Below, one piece after another: positions 19,262 through 27,896 of a stretch of 64,000 bases of DNA. Origin of the DNA: Pseudomonadota bacterium (GTDB taxonomy: Bacteria > Pseudomonadota > Alphaproteobacteria > Geminicoccales > Geminicoccaceae); assembly GCA_030549795.1 (NCBI GenBank), contig JAUQQO010000010.1:186001-250000 (forward strand), read 5' to 3'. Position 1 is the first letter of the stretch, and each line of letters opens with the position of its first letter. The notes beneath the pieces were generated by a model. It saw only the letters and a program-made list of their open reading frames with translations. It did no database searches and was not told the origin of the DNA. A program made the translations under genes and the position numbers.

Positions 19262-19555
19262 TCAGCTGGGAAGGAGTGCGCGGGCGATCGCTCGCCCCTC
19301 CTCCTCGGTGGCGCCGCGCGCCATCGGGCGGCCGGCGCGCCGGTACCAGTAGCCGGCATTGCCGAGGTCGCCTTCGATCCGGTGCAGCCAAGCGTGCACC
19401 CAACAGCAGTCGGGATCGCGCTCGAAGCGCTGCACGAGCGCGTGGGCTCGATCCCAATCCCCTTTAAGGCCCCACCAAAGGCCCTCAAGCGCGGGCGAGA
19501 GCCCGCTGGGTGGGACGTCTTGGGCGAGCGTGCGAAAAAAATCGTCGGCTCCCAT
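19262..19555 (-). CDS. Small conserved protein of unknown function
   Basis: A 97-residue acidic and tryptophan-rich protein. It contains a WWGLKGDWDRAHALVQ segment and a WVHAWLHRIEGDLGNAGYW stretch followed by YRRAGRP. This pattern looks like one I have seen in hypothetical proteins of other alphaproteobacteria and resembles a single TPR-like helical pair, but no function is known. It ends 5 nt from the convergent acyl-CoA synthetase gene. Its regular composition and short convergent gap argue that it is a genuine gene. Confidence 0.65.
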   Translation of the reverse strand: MGADDFFRTLAQDVPPSGLSPALEGLWWGLKGDWDRAHALVQRFERDPDCCWVHAWLHRIEGDLGNAGYWYRRAGRPMARGATEEEGRAIARALLPS

Positions 19556-19646
19556 CGCGGATCGGTCTCCCCTCTTGCCGAGCGCTGATCAATGATCGCC
19601 CGCGCAGCGCAGGATCGCGCAAGAGCGAAGGCGCAGGAGACGGGTC

Positions 19647-20831
19647 GTGGATCGCCATCTCACCCTGCAAGCGAGCTTACCGGTGGACCGCGAGCGCGCC
19701 GTACTCGTGGGACGGGTGTGGCTGCCGAGCGAAGACGGTCCGGCGCTCGTCGCCGTGCGCGGTGACGAGCTCGTCGACATCACCCGCTTCGGGCCGACCA
19801 TGAGCCTCTTCCTCGAGCGCCCCGATCGAGTGGCGATCGCGCGCGCAGCACCAGCACCGGTGCTCGGCCCGCTCGCCGCGGTGCTCGCCAATTCGCGCTT
19901 CGATCGCCGACGGCCGCCCACGCCCTGGCTCCTCGCGCCCATCGATCTGCAGGCCGTCAAGGCGGCCGGCGTGACCTTCGTAAAGAGCCTGCTCGAGCGG
20001 GTGATCGAAGAGCAGGCGCGCGGCGATGCCGCCCGGGCACAAGCCCTGCGCGCGAAAGTCGAAGCAGCGATCGGGGGTTCTTTACGCGCCATCCGACCGG
20101 GATCAAAGGCAGCGGCGAAGGTCAAAGAGACGCTTTTGGCCGAGGGGCTGTGGTCGCAGTACCTCGAAGTCGGCATCGGGCCGGACGCCGAGATCTTCAC
20201 CAAGGCGCAGCCGATGTCGGCGGTCGGCTCCGGCGCCGAAGTCGGTATCCATCCCGCTTCTTCGTGGAACAATCCCGAACCCGAGGTGGTGCTGGTCGTC
20301 AACTCGCGCGGTGAGATCGTTGCCGCCACGCTCGGTAACGATGTGAATTTGCGCGATTTCGAGGGGCGCAGCGCTCTTCTTTTGGGCAAAGCCAAGGACA
20401 ACAATGCTTCCTGCGCCATCGGCCCGTTCTTGCGCCTTTTGGACGAGACGTTCGACCTCGATGCCGTGCGCACAGCGGATCTGTTGCTGGAGGTCGAGGG
20501 GCCGGACGGCTTTCAGCTTCGTGATGTGTCGTCGATGCGCGAAATAAGCCGTGATCCGCTCGAGCTCGTCGCCCAGCTGATTGGCCCTCACCATCAATAT
20601 CCGGACGGCGCCGTGCTCTTTTGTGGTACCATGTTCGCCCCGGTGCAGGACCGTCGCGGGCCGGGCAGCGGCTTCACCCACGAGATCGGCGACATCGTCG
20701 CGATCTCGACGCCGCGCTTGGGTCGCCTGGTCAACCGGGTGACGACGAGCGACCGCGCCGAGCCCTGGACGTTCGGGACCGGTGCGCTCTTGCGCAACCT
20801 CGCCCGCCGCGGCCTCTTGGCAAGCGACTAG
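19647..20831 (+). CDS. Fumarylacetoacetate hydrolase (FAH) family protein
   Basis: A 394-residue protein with the FAH catalytic domain in its C-terminal two thirds. The metal-binding and active-site pattern is seen as EPEVVLVVNSRGEI, GNDVNLRDFEGRSALLL and KAKDNNASCAIGPF. The family cleaves C-C bonds in fumarylacetoacetate or related diketo acids, or hydrates and decarboxylates such acids. The longer N-terminus is like that of sugar-acid dehydratase/araD-like members (2-keto-3-deoxy type). GTG 19647 follows an AGGAGA site. No pathway neighbours are present, so the substrate is open. Confidence 0.82.
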   Translation: MDRHLTLQASLPVDRERAVLVGRVWLPSEDGPALVAVRGDELVDITRFGPTMSLFLERPDRVAIARAAPAPVLGPLAAVLANSRFDRRRPPTPWLLAPIDLQAVKAAGVTFVKSLLERVIEEQARGDAARAQALRAKVEAAIGGSLRAIRPGSKAAAKVKETLLAEGLWSQYLEVGIGPDAEIFTKAQPMSAVGSGAEVGIHPASSWNNPEPEVVLVVNSRGEIVAATLGNDVNLRDFEGRSALLLGKAKDNNASCAIGPFLRLLDETFDLDAVRTADLLLEVEGPDGFQLRDVSSMREISRDPLELVAQLIGPHHQYPDGAVLFCGTMFAPVQDRRGPGSGFTHEIGDIVAISTPRLGRLVNRVTTSDRAEPWTFGTGALLRNLARRGLLASD

Positions 20832-20846
20832 GCGGGAGCGCGCCGC

Positions 20847-21044
20847 TCAATGGGTGGTAGCGCCGTCGGTGCGCGGACTTAAGGCGCGGATGCGCTCGAT
20901 CTCTTCCTTGATCCGCAGCTTTTCTTTCTTGAGGCGGGTGATGACGGCCTGATCGGGAAGGGGTCGGTGCAACTCTTCCTGGATCAGCTCCTCCAGGCGT
21001 GCGTGCTTGGCGCGCAGGCTCTCGATGTGCTCCTGCATCGGCAT
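20847..21044 (-). CDS. YdcH/DUF465 family small protein (copy 1)
   Basis: A 65-residue, highly charged, wholly helical protein. Its HARLEELIQEELHRPLPD segment followed by an ITRLKKEKLRIKEEIERI coiled coil is the DUF465 (YdcH) pattern. The function is not known. The start is fixed by GGGAGGT 9 nt upstream of ATG 21044. It lies downstream of pfkA on the same strand, and a second member of the family lies on the other side of pfkA. Confidence 0.8.
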   Translation of the reverse strand: MPMQEHIESLRAKHARLEELIQEELHRPLPDQAVITRLKKEKLRIKEEIERIRALSPRTDGATTH

Positions 21045-21199
21045 CGTCGCACTACCTCCCAGGCTGCGTCGAACCGATGACAGTGTAATGACCGAACGCG
21101 CCCCTTTCCACAGGAAAAAAGCGCGGCTTGCTAGCACGATCGGATAGTTCCGTAAACCTCGGCTCGAGGGGTCGGCAGGCCTGGCGTGGGGTGAGGCGC

Positions 21200-22270
21200 T
21201 CAATCGCCGAACGAGATGCCGAGCCCGCGCGCGGTGAGCACGAGCGGATCGAGCGGATCTACGGCTTTGAACGCGGCACAGGCGGCCTCGATGGGCAGAT
21301 CGATGACCCGCCGGTTCTGCCAACCCACCACCCGGTCGAACTTGCGCTGGGCCACGAGATCGACGGCGTGGACGCCGAAGGCGGAAGCGATCGTGCGGTC
21401 GAGGGCGGAAGGCGAGCCGCCGCGCTGGACGTGTCCGAGCACCGTGACCCGGGTCTCAGCGCCGGTGCGGCGGGCGATCGCTTCGGCGATCACCCGCCCG
21501 ATGCCCCCATAGCGCGATTGGCCATGGGCATCGGTGTAGACTTGCACTTCGCCTTCCGTGCTGCGCACCGATTCGGCCACGACGACGAGACTGAAGTTGC
21601 GCCCGGCGGCGCGCCGCTCCTCGATCTTCGCGCACACCTTCTCGATGTCGTAGGGGATCTCGGGGATGAGGATGACATCCGCCCCACCAGCGATCCCCGC
21701 GTGGAGCGCGATGTGGCCGGCATCGCGGCCCATCACCTCGAGCACCATCACCCGATTGTGGCTGGCAGCGGTCACGTGCAGGCGGTCAACGGCCTCGGTC
21801 GCGATGTCGACGGCGGTCGAAAAACCGATCGAGCGCTCGGTATGCCCGAGGTCGTTGTCGATCGTCTTCGGGATGCCGACCAGGTTCCATTTGCCCTTCT
21901 GCGCCAGGCGTCTTAAGATCGCCAGGCTGCCATCGCCGCCAACGCCGATGAGCGCATCGAGGCCGAGCTCGTAATAGCCGGCGATGACCTCATCGGAGCG
22001 GTCGACCGTGCCTCCATCGGGGGTGGGATAGGCGAAGGGATTGCCGCGGTTGGTGGTACCAAGGATGGTCCCCCCGAGCGGCAGGATGCCCTTCACGCGC
22101 TCCGGGGTCAGCCGTTCGGCGGCTACCGGGCGTTTGAGCAGCCCGTGCGTCGCTTCGTGAATCCCCCAGACCTCGAACCCATAGCCCAACACGGCCCTTA
22201 AGGTGACGGCGCGGATCACCGCGTTGAGCCCGGCGCAGTCACCTCCGCTCGTCAAGATGCCGATGCGCAT
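21200..22270 (-). CDS. pfkA: 6-phosphofructokinase
   Basis: A 356-residue PfkA-family kinase converting fructose-6-phosphate to fructose-1,6-bisphosphate. The start MRIGILTSGGDCAGLNAVIR is canonical. The phosphoryl-donor site reads GGDGS (111-115), with Gly where pyrophosphate enzymes have Asp, and the following loop is PKTIDND (134-140), with Lys where classical ATP enzymes have Gly. That combination fits the mixed-substrate (group III) ATP-dependent PFKs. Together with glpX at 12.3 kb it gives both directions of the same step. Confidence 0.92.
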   Translation of the reverse strand: MRIGILTSGGDCAGLNAVIRAVTLRAVLGYGFEVWGIHEATHGLLKRPVAAERLTPERVKGILPLGGTILGTTNRGNPFAYPTPDGGTVDRSDEVIAGYYELGLDALIGVGGDGSLAILRRLAQKGKWNLVGIPKTIDNDLGHTERSIGFSTAVDIATEAVDRLHVTAASHNRVMVLEVMGRDAGHIALHAGIAGGADVILIPEIPYDIEKVCAKIEERRAAGRNFSLVVVAESVRSTEGEVQVYTDAHGQSRYGGIGRVIAEAIARRTGAETRVTVLGHVQRGGSPSALDRTIASAFGVHAVDLVAQRKFDRVVGWQNRRVIDLPIEAACAAFKAVDPLDPLVLTARGLGISFGD

Positions 22271-22375
22271 CGCGCTCTCCCCTCAGCATGCGACCGCGGT
22301 GCGCCGAACGGCGAAGGGTGATGCGGGGATCGATCCGTGCTAGGATGCGTCTGTGTGAATGGGGCGTCGACCGCG

Positions 22376-22585
22376 ATGAGCGAGCACAAGCCACCGAGCG
22401 ACATCGACACCCGGCTCGAGACCCTGCGGGCCGCCCATCGAGCCTTGGACGAACGCATCCGCCAGCTCATCGCCGAAGGTACGACCGATCTTTTGGAGCT
22501 GCAGCGTCTTAAGAAACAGAAGCTCGCGCTTAAAGACCGCATCGCCTTTCTCGAACGCCAGCGCATTCCCGACATCATCGCCTGA
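22376..22585 (+). CDS. YdcH/DUF465 family small protein (copy 2)
   Basis: A 69-residue helical charged protein, MSEHKPPSDIDTR followed by a LRAAHRALDERIRQL helix and LLELQRLKKQKLALKDRI, the DUF465 pattern. The ATG at 22376 is chosen because the homologous region begins there; an in-frame ATG at 22337 exists. It is divergent from pfkA and its last 11 nt overlap the 3' end of purK on the other strand. Function unknown. Confidence 0.8.
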   Translation: MSEHKPPSDIDTRLETLRAAHRALDERIRQLIAEGTTDLLELQRLKKQKLALKDRIAFLERQRIPDIIA

Positions 22586-23657
22586 ATTCGATCGGCTCGT
22601 CCCAGCGCAACCGTGTGACGTGGCCCATCTTGCGCCCCGAGCGAACCTCGCGCTTGCCGTAAAGGTGCAACCGCGCCCCCGGCTCGGCCAACAGCTGCGG
22701 CCATCGCTGCACCTCATCACCCAAGAGGTTCTCCATGACCGCAGCCGCGAACGGGCGCGGATCACCAAGCGGCAGATCGCAGATGGCGCGCACGAGCTGC
22801 TGGAATTGGCTCACAGGACAGGCGTCTTGCGTCCAGTGACCCGAATTGTGAGGCCGTGGAGCGAGCTCGTTGACCAGCAGGCGATCTCCCGGTGCCACGA
22901 ACATCTCGACCGCGAGAAGACCGACGACCTCGAGCCGCTCGGCGATCGCTTCGGCAAGAGCCACCGCTTCTTGGGCAAGCGAAGAGGAGATCGGGGCCGG
23001 TGCGATCGTTTGCTTGAGGATGTGGTGCTGGTGGTGGTTTTCCACCGGCGGAAAGCTCGCCCGCGCACCGTCCGCCCGCCGCGCGGTGATCACCGAGATC
23101 TCGCGCGTAAAGGGCACAAAAGCTTCGAGAACCAGTTCGCCGCCACCGAGCGCCTCGAACGCTCCGCGCGCCTCCTCAGCTGAAGCGATCGTCCGTTGCC
23201 CGCGCCCGTCGTAGCCGAAGCGCCGTGTTTTGAGCACCACGCGCGGGCCCAAGGCGTAAGCGGCTTCTTGGGCTTCCTCAGCCGAGCGCACGGCGCGGAA
23301 CGCTGTGACCGGGAACCCATGGGCGCTCAAAAAGCGCTTCTCGGCCAAGCGATCCTGGGCGACCGCGAGGACGTTTGGGCCCGGGCGCACCGGTCGGTTG
23401 CGCGACAGCCGCTCGAGCGCGGCAACCGGGATGTTCTCGAACTCGACCGTGACCACGTCGACTTGGTCAGCGAAGGCATCGAGTGCTGCCTCATCGCTGT
23501 ACGAAGCGCAGGTGTAGCGGGCGACCGCAAATGCGGGGCTGTCCGGCTCGGGGGCGAAGATGTGGCAGGAATAGCCGAGCTCGGCTGCCGCAAGCGCGGT
23601 CATGCGACCGAGCTGTCCGCCGCCTAGGATCCCGATGGTCGCACCTGGTGGGATCAT
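22575..23657 (-). CDS. purK: 5-(carboxyamino)imidazole ribonucleotide synthase PurK
   Basis: A 360-residue ATP-grasp enzyme that carboxylates aminoimidazole ribonucleotide with bicarbonate and ATP in purine synthesis. It begins [12 protein letters not shown], has the [15 protein letters not shown]-grasp loop, [18 protein letters not shown], and the [14 protein letters not shown] signature near the end. The start overlaps the purE stop by 4 nt, so the pair is translationally coupled and makes the consecutive PurK/PurE reactions. Confidence 0.95.
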   Translation of the reverse strand: MIPPGATIGILGGGQLGRMTALAAAELGYSCHIFAPEPDSPAFAVARYTCASYSDEAALDAFADQVDVVTVEFENIPVAALERLSRNRPVRPGPNVLAVAQDRLAEKRFLSAHGFPVTAFRAVRSAEEAQEAAYALGPRVVLKTRRFGYDGRGQRTIASAEEARGAFEALGGGELVLEAFVPFTREISVITARRADGARASFPPVENHHQHHILKQTIAPAPISSSLAQEAVALAEAIAERLEVVGLLAVEMFVAPGDRLLVNELAPRPHNSGHWTQDACPVSQFQQLVRAICDLPLGDPRPFAAAVMENLLGDEVQRWPQLLAEPGARLHLYGKREVRSGRKMGHVTRLRWDEPIEFRR

Positions 23658-24169
23658 CGCGCATCCTCGCTCGGCTCGGGCTCCTCGGGATGCTCGCCCA
23701 CCCGCGCGGTCTGGCGCGCCCGCCAGGCGATCAAGCGGGCGCTGAGTGCCGCATCCGAGAGGGCGAGGATGGAAGCGGCCAAAAGCCCGGCATTGATCGC
23801 TCCCGCTTCCCCGATGGCGAGCGTGCCCACCGGCACCCCGCCGGGCATCTGGACGATGGACAAGAGGCTGTCGAGCCCGTTGAGCGCCCGGCTCGTAACC
23901 GGCACGCCGAGCACCGGAAGATGAGTGAGCGAGGCGATCATCCCCGGGAGATGGGCCGCCCCGCCCGCACCCGCCACGATCACCCGGATGCCTGCATCGG
24001 CTGCGCCCTTGGCGAAGGCGTAGAGGCGCTCGGGCGTGCGGTGGGCGGAGACGATACGGACCAGATGGGGCACTTCGAGCTCAGTGAGGATGCGGGCGGC
24101 ATGGCGCATCGTCGCCCAATCCGAGCGACTGCCCATGACGACGGCGACGCGCGGCGGGGAGGGCGTCAC
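23654..24169 (-). CDS. purE: N5-carboxyaminoimidazole ribonucleotide mutase PurE (class I)
   Basis: A 171-residue class I PurE, which moves the carboxyl group of N5-CAIR to give CAIR. The substrate-binding [10 protein letters not shown] lies at 12-21, followed by [14 protein letters not shown] and [17 protein letters not shown] with GVPV and [13 protein letters not shown]. Length is normal. Its ATG at 24169 overlaps the stop of csrA by 4 nt and its own stop overlaps purK, so csrA, purE and purK appear to be a single coupled unit. Confidence 0.95.
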   Translation of the reverse strand: MTPSPPRVAVVMGSRSDWATMRHAARILTELEVPHLVRIVSAHRTPERLYAFAKGAADAGIRVIVAGAGGAAHLPGMIASLTHLPVLGVPVTSRALNGLDSLLSIVQMPGGVPVGTLAIGEAGAINAGLLAASILALSDAALSARLIAWRARQTARVGEHPEEPEPSEDAR

Positions 24170-24420
24170 GAGCGATCCTCTCCACCGAGCAAGGTGGGTG
24201 CTGCGCGCTCGTCGAGCCGCTCGAGGGCGGTGGCAGCCGATCGGCTGGCCGCCTCGTTGGCGGCGCGGATTTGCAGATAGAGCTCCTCGCGCAGCACCGA
24301 CACGGTCGGCGGGAAGCTGAAGCCGAGCCGTACCTTTCGCCCTTTGAGCTCGATCACGCGCACGGTGATCTCGTCGTTGATGATCACCGCCTCGCCCTCG
24401 CGGCGGGTGAGATAGAGCAT
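24166..24420 (-). CDS. csrA: Carbon storage regulator CsrA
   Basis: An 84-residue RNA-binding translational regulator. The family part covers residues 1-50: [18 protein letters not shown], the [13 protein letters not shown] strand region, and VSVLREE with R44, the conserved RNA-contacting arginine (the usual preceding His is Leu here). The tail after residue 60 is longer than in E. coli CsrA (61 aa). ATG 24420 has GGGGAG upstream. CsrA commonly controls flagellar and carbon genes, and the flagellar operon starts divergently 120 nt away. The 4-nt overlap with purE is unusual. Confidence 0.92.
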   Translation of the reverse strand: MLYLTRREGEAVIINDEITVRVIELKGRKVRLGFSFPPTVSVLREELYLQIRAANEAASRSAATALERLDERAAPTLLGGEDRS

Positions 24421-24543
24421 TCCCTTCAACTCCCCTCGCGATCCGGTTCGCTCCGGAAGATGCGCCCGCATCTGTTGAGGAATTCTTAACCGTCCTCGGC
24501 GTAGATCGCGATCGCGGTGCCGGACCGGTACCCCGGAGGCAAG

Positions 24544-24960
24544 ATGCGCATTCCTCACACCTCCCCCCTGTTCGCCCTCATCTCCGAGCGTCTGCGCTGG
24601 CTCGGTGCGCGGCACACCGTCCTCGCCCAGAACGTAGCCAATGCCGACACACCGGGCTACCGGCCGAGCGATCTGATACCCTTTGTGCGCACGCTTCGCG
24701 AACCGCCGCGGCCCAGCCCGCCTACGCTTGCGCGCACGAGCGCCCGGCATCTTGCCGGCAGCGCCCCCGCGCTCTCGCCCGACCCCCGCAGCCGCGCGGT
24801 CGGGTCTTATGAGACCGCGCCCTCGGGCAACGCCGTCGTGCTCGAAGAAGAAGTGCAAAAGCTCGCACAGAACCAGCTCGAGCACCGGCTCGCCACCCAG
24901 CTCTACGCGCGCCACTTGGCGATGCTCAAGACCGCTCTTGGGACCCCGCCCGGCTCCTGA
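24544..24960 (+). CDS. flgB: Flagellar basal body rod protein FlgB
   Basis: A 138-residue proximal rod protein. It has the family N-terminus (LSWL-like [24 protein letters not shown]) which is the conserved rod/hook [11 protein letters not shown] motif, and a C-terminal helix [22 protein letters not shown]-like region. ATG 24544 follows GGAGG by 4 nt. First gene of a flagellar rod and export cluster on the plus strand (flgB-flgC-fliE-fliQ-fliR-flhB). Confidence 0.92.
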   Translation: MRIPHTSPLFALISERLRWLGARHTVLAQNVANADTPGYRPSDLIPFVRTLREPPRPSPPTLARTSARHLAGSAPALSPDPRSRAVGSYETAPSGNAVVLEEEVQKLAQNQLEHRLATQLYARHLAMLKTALGTPPGS

Positions 24961-24997
24961 AAGCGACGAAGAGCCACCTTCGAAGGAGTGAGCCACG

Positions 24998-25405
24998 ATG
25001 GATCTCGATCTTGCCATGCGCGTTGCAGGTGCCGGCCTCAAAGTCCAGGCGGCACGGCTACGGGTAATCGCAGAAAATCTCGCCAACGCCGAATCGACGC
25101 CGCGGGTAATGGGCGAGGAGCCCTACCGGCGTAAGTTGGTCGAAGTAACCAGCAAGCGCGACCGCGAAAGCGGTGTCGCGCTCGTACAGATCCGCGCCTT
25201 TCCCACCGACAAACGCGAGTTTCCCAAACGCTACATGCCCGATCACCCGGCCGCCGATGCCGCGGGCTACGTGCCCTTTCCGAACGTCAACCCGCTCATC
25301 GAACTCGTCGATATGCGCGAAGCACAAAGATCCTACGAAGCCAATCTCAACGTCATGCAGATGTCGCGCGCGATGCTGGAGCGCACGCTCGACATCTTGC
25401 GCTGA
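24998..25405 (+). CDS. flgC: Flagellar basal body rod protein FlgC
   Basis: A 135-residue rod protein. The N-terminal LKVQAARLRVIAENLANAEST motif and the C-terminal VNPLIELVDMREAQRSYEANLNV region, with the conserved RSYEANLNV sequence, are typical. It is exported by the flagellar type III apparatus and joins FlgB in the proximal rod. ATG 24998 follows GAAGGAG 11 nt upstream, and fliE follows after 17 nt. Confidence 0.95.
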   Translation: MDLDLAMRVAGAGLKVQAARLRVIAENLANAESTPRVMGEEPYRRKLVEVTSKRDRESGVALVQIRAFPTDKREFPKRYMPDHPAADAAGYVPFPNVNPLIELVDMREAQRSYEANLNVMQMSRAMLERTLDILR

Positions 25406-25422
25406 GCTCGGGAGACCATGCC

Positions 25423-25734
25423 GTGAAGACAACCCCAACTCGGGCCCTCGCCGCTTATGCGGCAGCTGCGATCGACGCTGCCAAGCCGCGCACGACTGCG
25501 GTCGACCACCCGCCAGAAGCCGACTTTGCGGCGCTTCTGCGCAACGAGTTCGCGAACGCGGTATCGGCGCTGCGACGGGCCGAAGCCACCGCAGTCGCTG
25601 GCCTTCTCGGCAAGGCGAGCCTGCATGAAGTGGTCGAGGCAGTGAGTGCCGCCGAGCTCAGCCTGCAAAGGGTCACGGCGATCCGCGATCGGGTGATCGC
25701 CGCCTATCAAGAGATCCTGCGCATGCCGATTTGA
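25423..25734 (+). CDS. fliE: Flagellar hook-basal body complex protein FliE
   Basis: A 103-residue adaptor linking the MS ring to the rod. The conserved region is FAALLRNEFANAVSALRRAE, then ASLHEVVEAVSAAELSLQ and the C-terminal VTAIRDRVIAAYQEILRMPI, the family signature. Starts with GTG at 25423 and lies between flgC and fliQ with only 13-17 nt gaps. Confidence 0.93.
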   Translation: MKTTPTRALAAYAAAAIDAAKPRTTAVDHPPEADFAALLRNEFANAVSALRRAEATAVAGLLGKASLHEVVEAVSAAELSLQRVTAIRDRVIAAYQEILRMPI

Positions 25735-25747
25735 AGCGGACGGTGTC

Positions 25748-26023
25748 GTGAGCCCGGAGCAGATCCTCGACATCGGCCGCGAGGCCATTTGGACCATGGT
25801 GGTGGTCGGCGCGCCCGGCATGCTCGCTGCCCTCCTCGTCGGCCTGTCGATCGCCGTCCTGCAGGCCCTCACCCAGGTCCAGGAGGCAGCCGTCGCCTTC
25901 GTTCCCAAGATCTTGGGCGTAGCGGCCACGCTCGTGATCGCCATGCCGTGGACGCTCGGCGTCCTCACTCGCTTTACAACCGAGCTCTTCGCGCGCATCG
26001 CCAACATAGGAGGCGGGCCGTGA
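25748..26023 (+). CDS. fliQ: Flagellar export protein FliQ
   Basis: A 91-residue integral membrane protein of the type III export gate with two hydrophobic helices (AIWTMVVVGAPGMLAALLVG and ILGVAATLVIAMPWTLGVL) around the conserved LQALTQVQEAAVAFVPKI loop. Starts with GTG at 25748. fliP is not visible in this cluster. Confidence 0.93.
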   Translation: MSPEQILDIGREAIWTMVVVGAPGMLAALLVGLSIAVLQALTQVQEAAVAFVPKILGVAATLVIAMPWTLGVLTRFTTELFARIANIGGGP

Positions 26024-26057
26024 AGGCGCCTGCGGCGATCGTAGGCGGCGGGCGGCT

Positions 26058-26819
26058 ATGAGCCCCTTCGCGTTGCCGCCTTTTGAGCCGCACGCGGTGT
26101 GGATCCTCTTCGCCCGGCTCGGCTCGGCCTTCCTGCTCCTTCCCGGCTTCGCCGAAGCCTATGTACCAGCGCGGCTGCGCCTCGCACTGGCGCTCATGAC
26201 GAGCCTGCTCGTAGCCGGCTCGGGGCTCCTCGATCTCCCACCGGTGCCGAGCGAACCCGCCTCGTTTGCGGCGTTGATCGTAAGCGAGATCGGCATCGGC
26301 CTTCTGATCGGGGCCACCGCCCGCTTCGCGCTCGCCGCCGTGCACCTTGCCGGCAGCCTCATTGCCACCAATTCCGGTCTTGCTGGAGCAGCGCTCTTCG
26401 ACCCTTCCGAAGCGACTCCCGGGACACTTCCCGGCGCCTTCCTCTCGACCACCTTTTTGGTGCTGCTCTTTGCCACCGACGCCCACTCTGTGCTGTTGCG
26501 CCGGCTCGTTGGGAGCTATGAGGGGCTTCCGATCGGCGGCGTTCTCTGGGTCGGCGGGGTCGGTGAGCTGTGCGCACGGCTCGGCAGCGAGATGTTCGCG
26601 ACCGGGCTTGCGATGGCAGCACCGCTCTTGGCGGTCTCCTTGCTCACGAACCTCGCCTTGGGCTTGCTCGCGCGGCTGGTCCCGACCCTGCACGTACTCT
26701 TCATCGCCTTGCCGATGCAGCTCTTGTTGAGCCTCGCTGCGCTCGCGCTCTCGCTCGGCGCGAGCCTCCTTCTCGCCCTGCGCTTGCTCGATCGGGGCAC
26801 CGCGTGGGTAACGGGATGA
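26058..26819 (+). CDS. fliR: Flagellar export protein FliR
   Basis: A 253-residue polytopic membrane protein of the flagellar type III export gate. Family marks are FARLGSAFLLLPGFAE, GLLIGATARFALAAVHLAGSL and the C-terminal LGLLARLVPTLHVLFIALPMQL. It follows fliQ by 34 nt and precedes flhB by 3 nt. Confidence 0.93.
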   Translation: MSPFALPPFEPHAVWILFARLGSAFLLLPGFAEAYVPARLRLALALMTSLLVAGSGLLDLPPVPSEPASFAALIVSEIGIGLLIGATARFALAAVHLAGSLIATNSGLAGAALFDPSEATPGTLPGAFLSTTFLVLLFATDAHSVLLRRLVGSYEGLPIGGVLWVGGVGELCARLGSEMFATGLAMAAPLLAVSLLTNLALGLLARLVPTLHVLFIALPMQLLLSLAALALSLGASLLLALRLLDRGTAWVTG

Positions 26820-26822
26820 GCG

Positions 26823-27896
26823 ATGGCCGAGGAACGGGAGGCAGCGGAACGCACCGAGGAGCCGACGCAAAGACGGCTCGAGCAAGCGCGCGAGCGCGGA
26901 CAAATCGCGCTGTCGCGCGAAATCGGCCATTGCTTTGTGCTCGCAACCGGCCTTGTCCTGTTGATCTTCCTCGCTCCGCATACCGCAGCGCAGCTGAGTT
27001 TGGCTTTAGGCGCACTGTTCGCCGAAGCGGCAGGCGAGGGCATAAGCGCCGATTTGCTCTGGCAGCGGGCGGCGGCTTCGACGATCTGGGCGCTCGCGCC
27101 TTGGCTTTTGGCTCTGCTCCTCGCCGGCCTAGCCGGTCCTGTGGTGCAGAATGCGGTCGTCTTCACCGCCGAGCCGCTTCGCCCGCGGCTGGAGCGCATC
27201 TCGCCGGTTGCGGGCTTGAGGCGCTTGGTCTCCGCCGCCACACTCACCGAGTTCGTCAAGAATCTGGCCAAACTCCTGCTCGTCGGCGGCGCCGCCGCCT
27301 TGTCGCTCGCCGACCTCTCAGAGGAGCTCGCAGCGAGCGCCGGACTTGCCGTACTCAGCTGGGTCGAACTTCTTACTGCGCGCGCCGTTCGTCTTATCGC
27401 GTCTGTTCTCGCGGTACTCCTTTTGCTTGCTCTTCTCGACGTGGTCTGGCAGCGCTTCGAACATCGCCGGCGTCTGCGCATGACCCGCCAGGAAGTTCGG
27501 GAAGAGTTCCGCGAAACCGAGGGCGATCCCAAGGTCAAACAGCGGTTGCGCCAGCTCCGCTTCGAGCGCGCGCGCCGTCGGATGATGGCCGAAGTGCCCA
27601 AGGCTACAGTTGTCGTCACCAATCCCACCCACTACGCCGTCGCTCTGCGCTATGAAGCAACGCGCATGCACGCCCCCAAAGTCGTAGCCAAAGGTGTGGA
27701 TCGGATCGCGCTTCGCATCGTCGAGATCGCGCGTGCGCACGGTGTGCCGGTGCTCGAGAACCCGCCGCTTGCCCGCGCCTTGTACGCAGCGGTGGAGCCC
27801 GGCCAGACGATTCCCGCGAGTTTTTACGAAGCCGTGGCTCGGCTCATCGCGCACGTCTTTCGCCTGCGCGGCCTCGATACGGCTCAGCCGCCGTGA
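26823..27896 (+). CDS. flhB: Flagellar export switch protein FlhB
   Basis: A 357-residue export gate protein. The N-terminal EEREAAERTEEPTQRRLEQARERGQI stretch is typical, four hydrophobic helices follow, then a cytoplasmic domain with the self-cleaving NPTH motif at 267-270 (cleavage between N and P switches export specificity from rod/hook to filament). The catalytic asparagine and proline are intact. The 3' end overlaps the convergent glycosyltransferase gene by 13 nt. Confidence 0.95.
   Translation: MAEEREAAERTEEPTQRRLEQARERGQIALSREIGHCFVLATGLVLLIFLAPHTAAQLSLALGALFAEAAGEGISADLLWQRAAASTIWALAPWLLALLLAGLAGPVVQNAVVFTAEPLRPRLERISPVAGLRRLVSAATLTEFVKNLAKLLLVGGAAALSLADLSEELAASAGLAVLSWVELLTARAVRLIASVLAVLLLLALLDVVWQRFEHRRRLRMTRQEVREEFRETEGDPKVKQRLRQLRFERARRRMMAEVPKATVVVTNPTHYAVALRYEATRMHAPKVVAKGVDRIALRIVEIARAHGVPVLENPPLARALYAAVEPGQTIPASFYEAVARLIAHVFRLRGLDTAQPP

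Noticed and set aside
20847-22585. The two DUF465 peptides as a toxin-antitoxin pair
   Set aside because: They are members of the same charged coiled-coil family, are on opposite sides of pfkA, and neither has toxin features.
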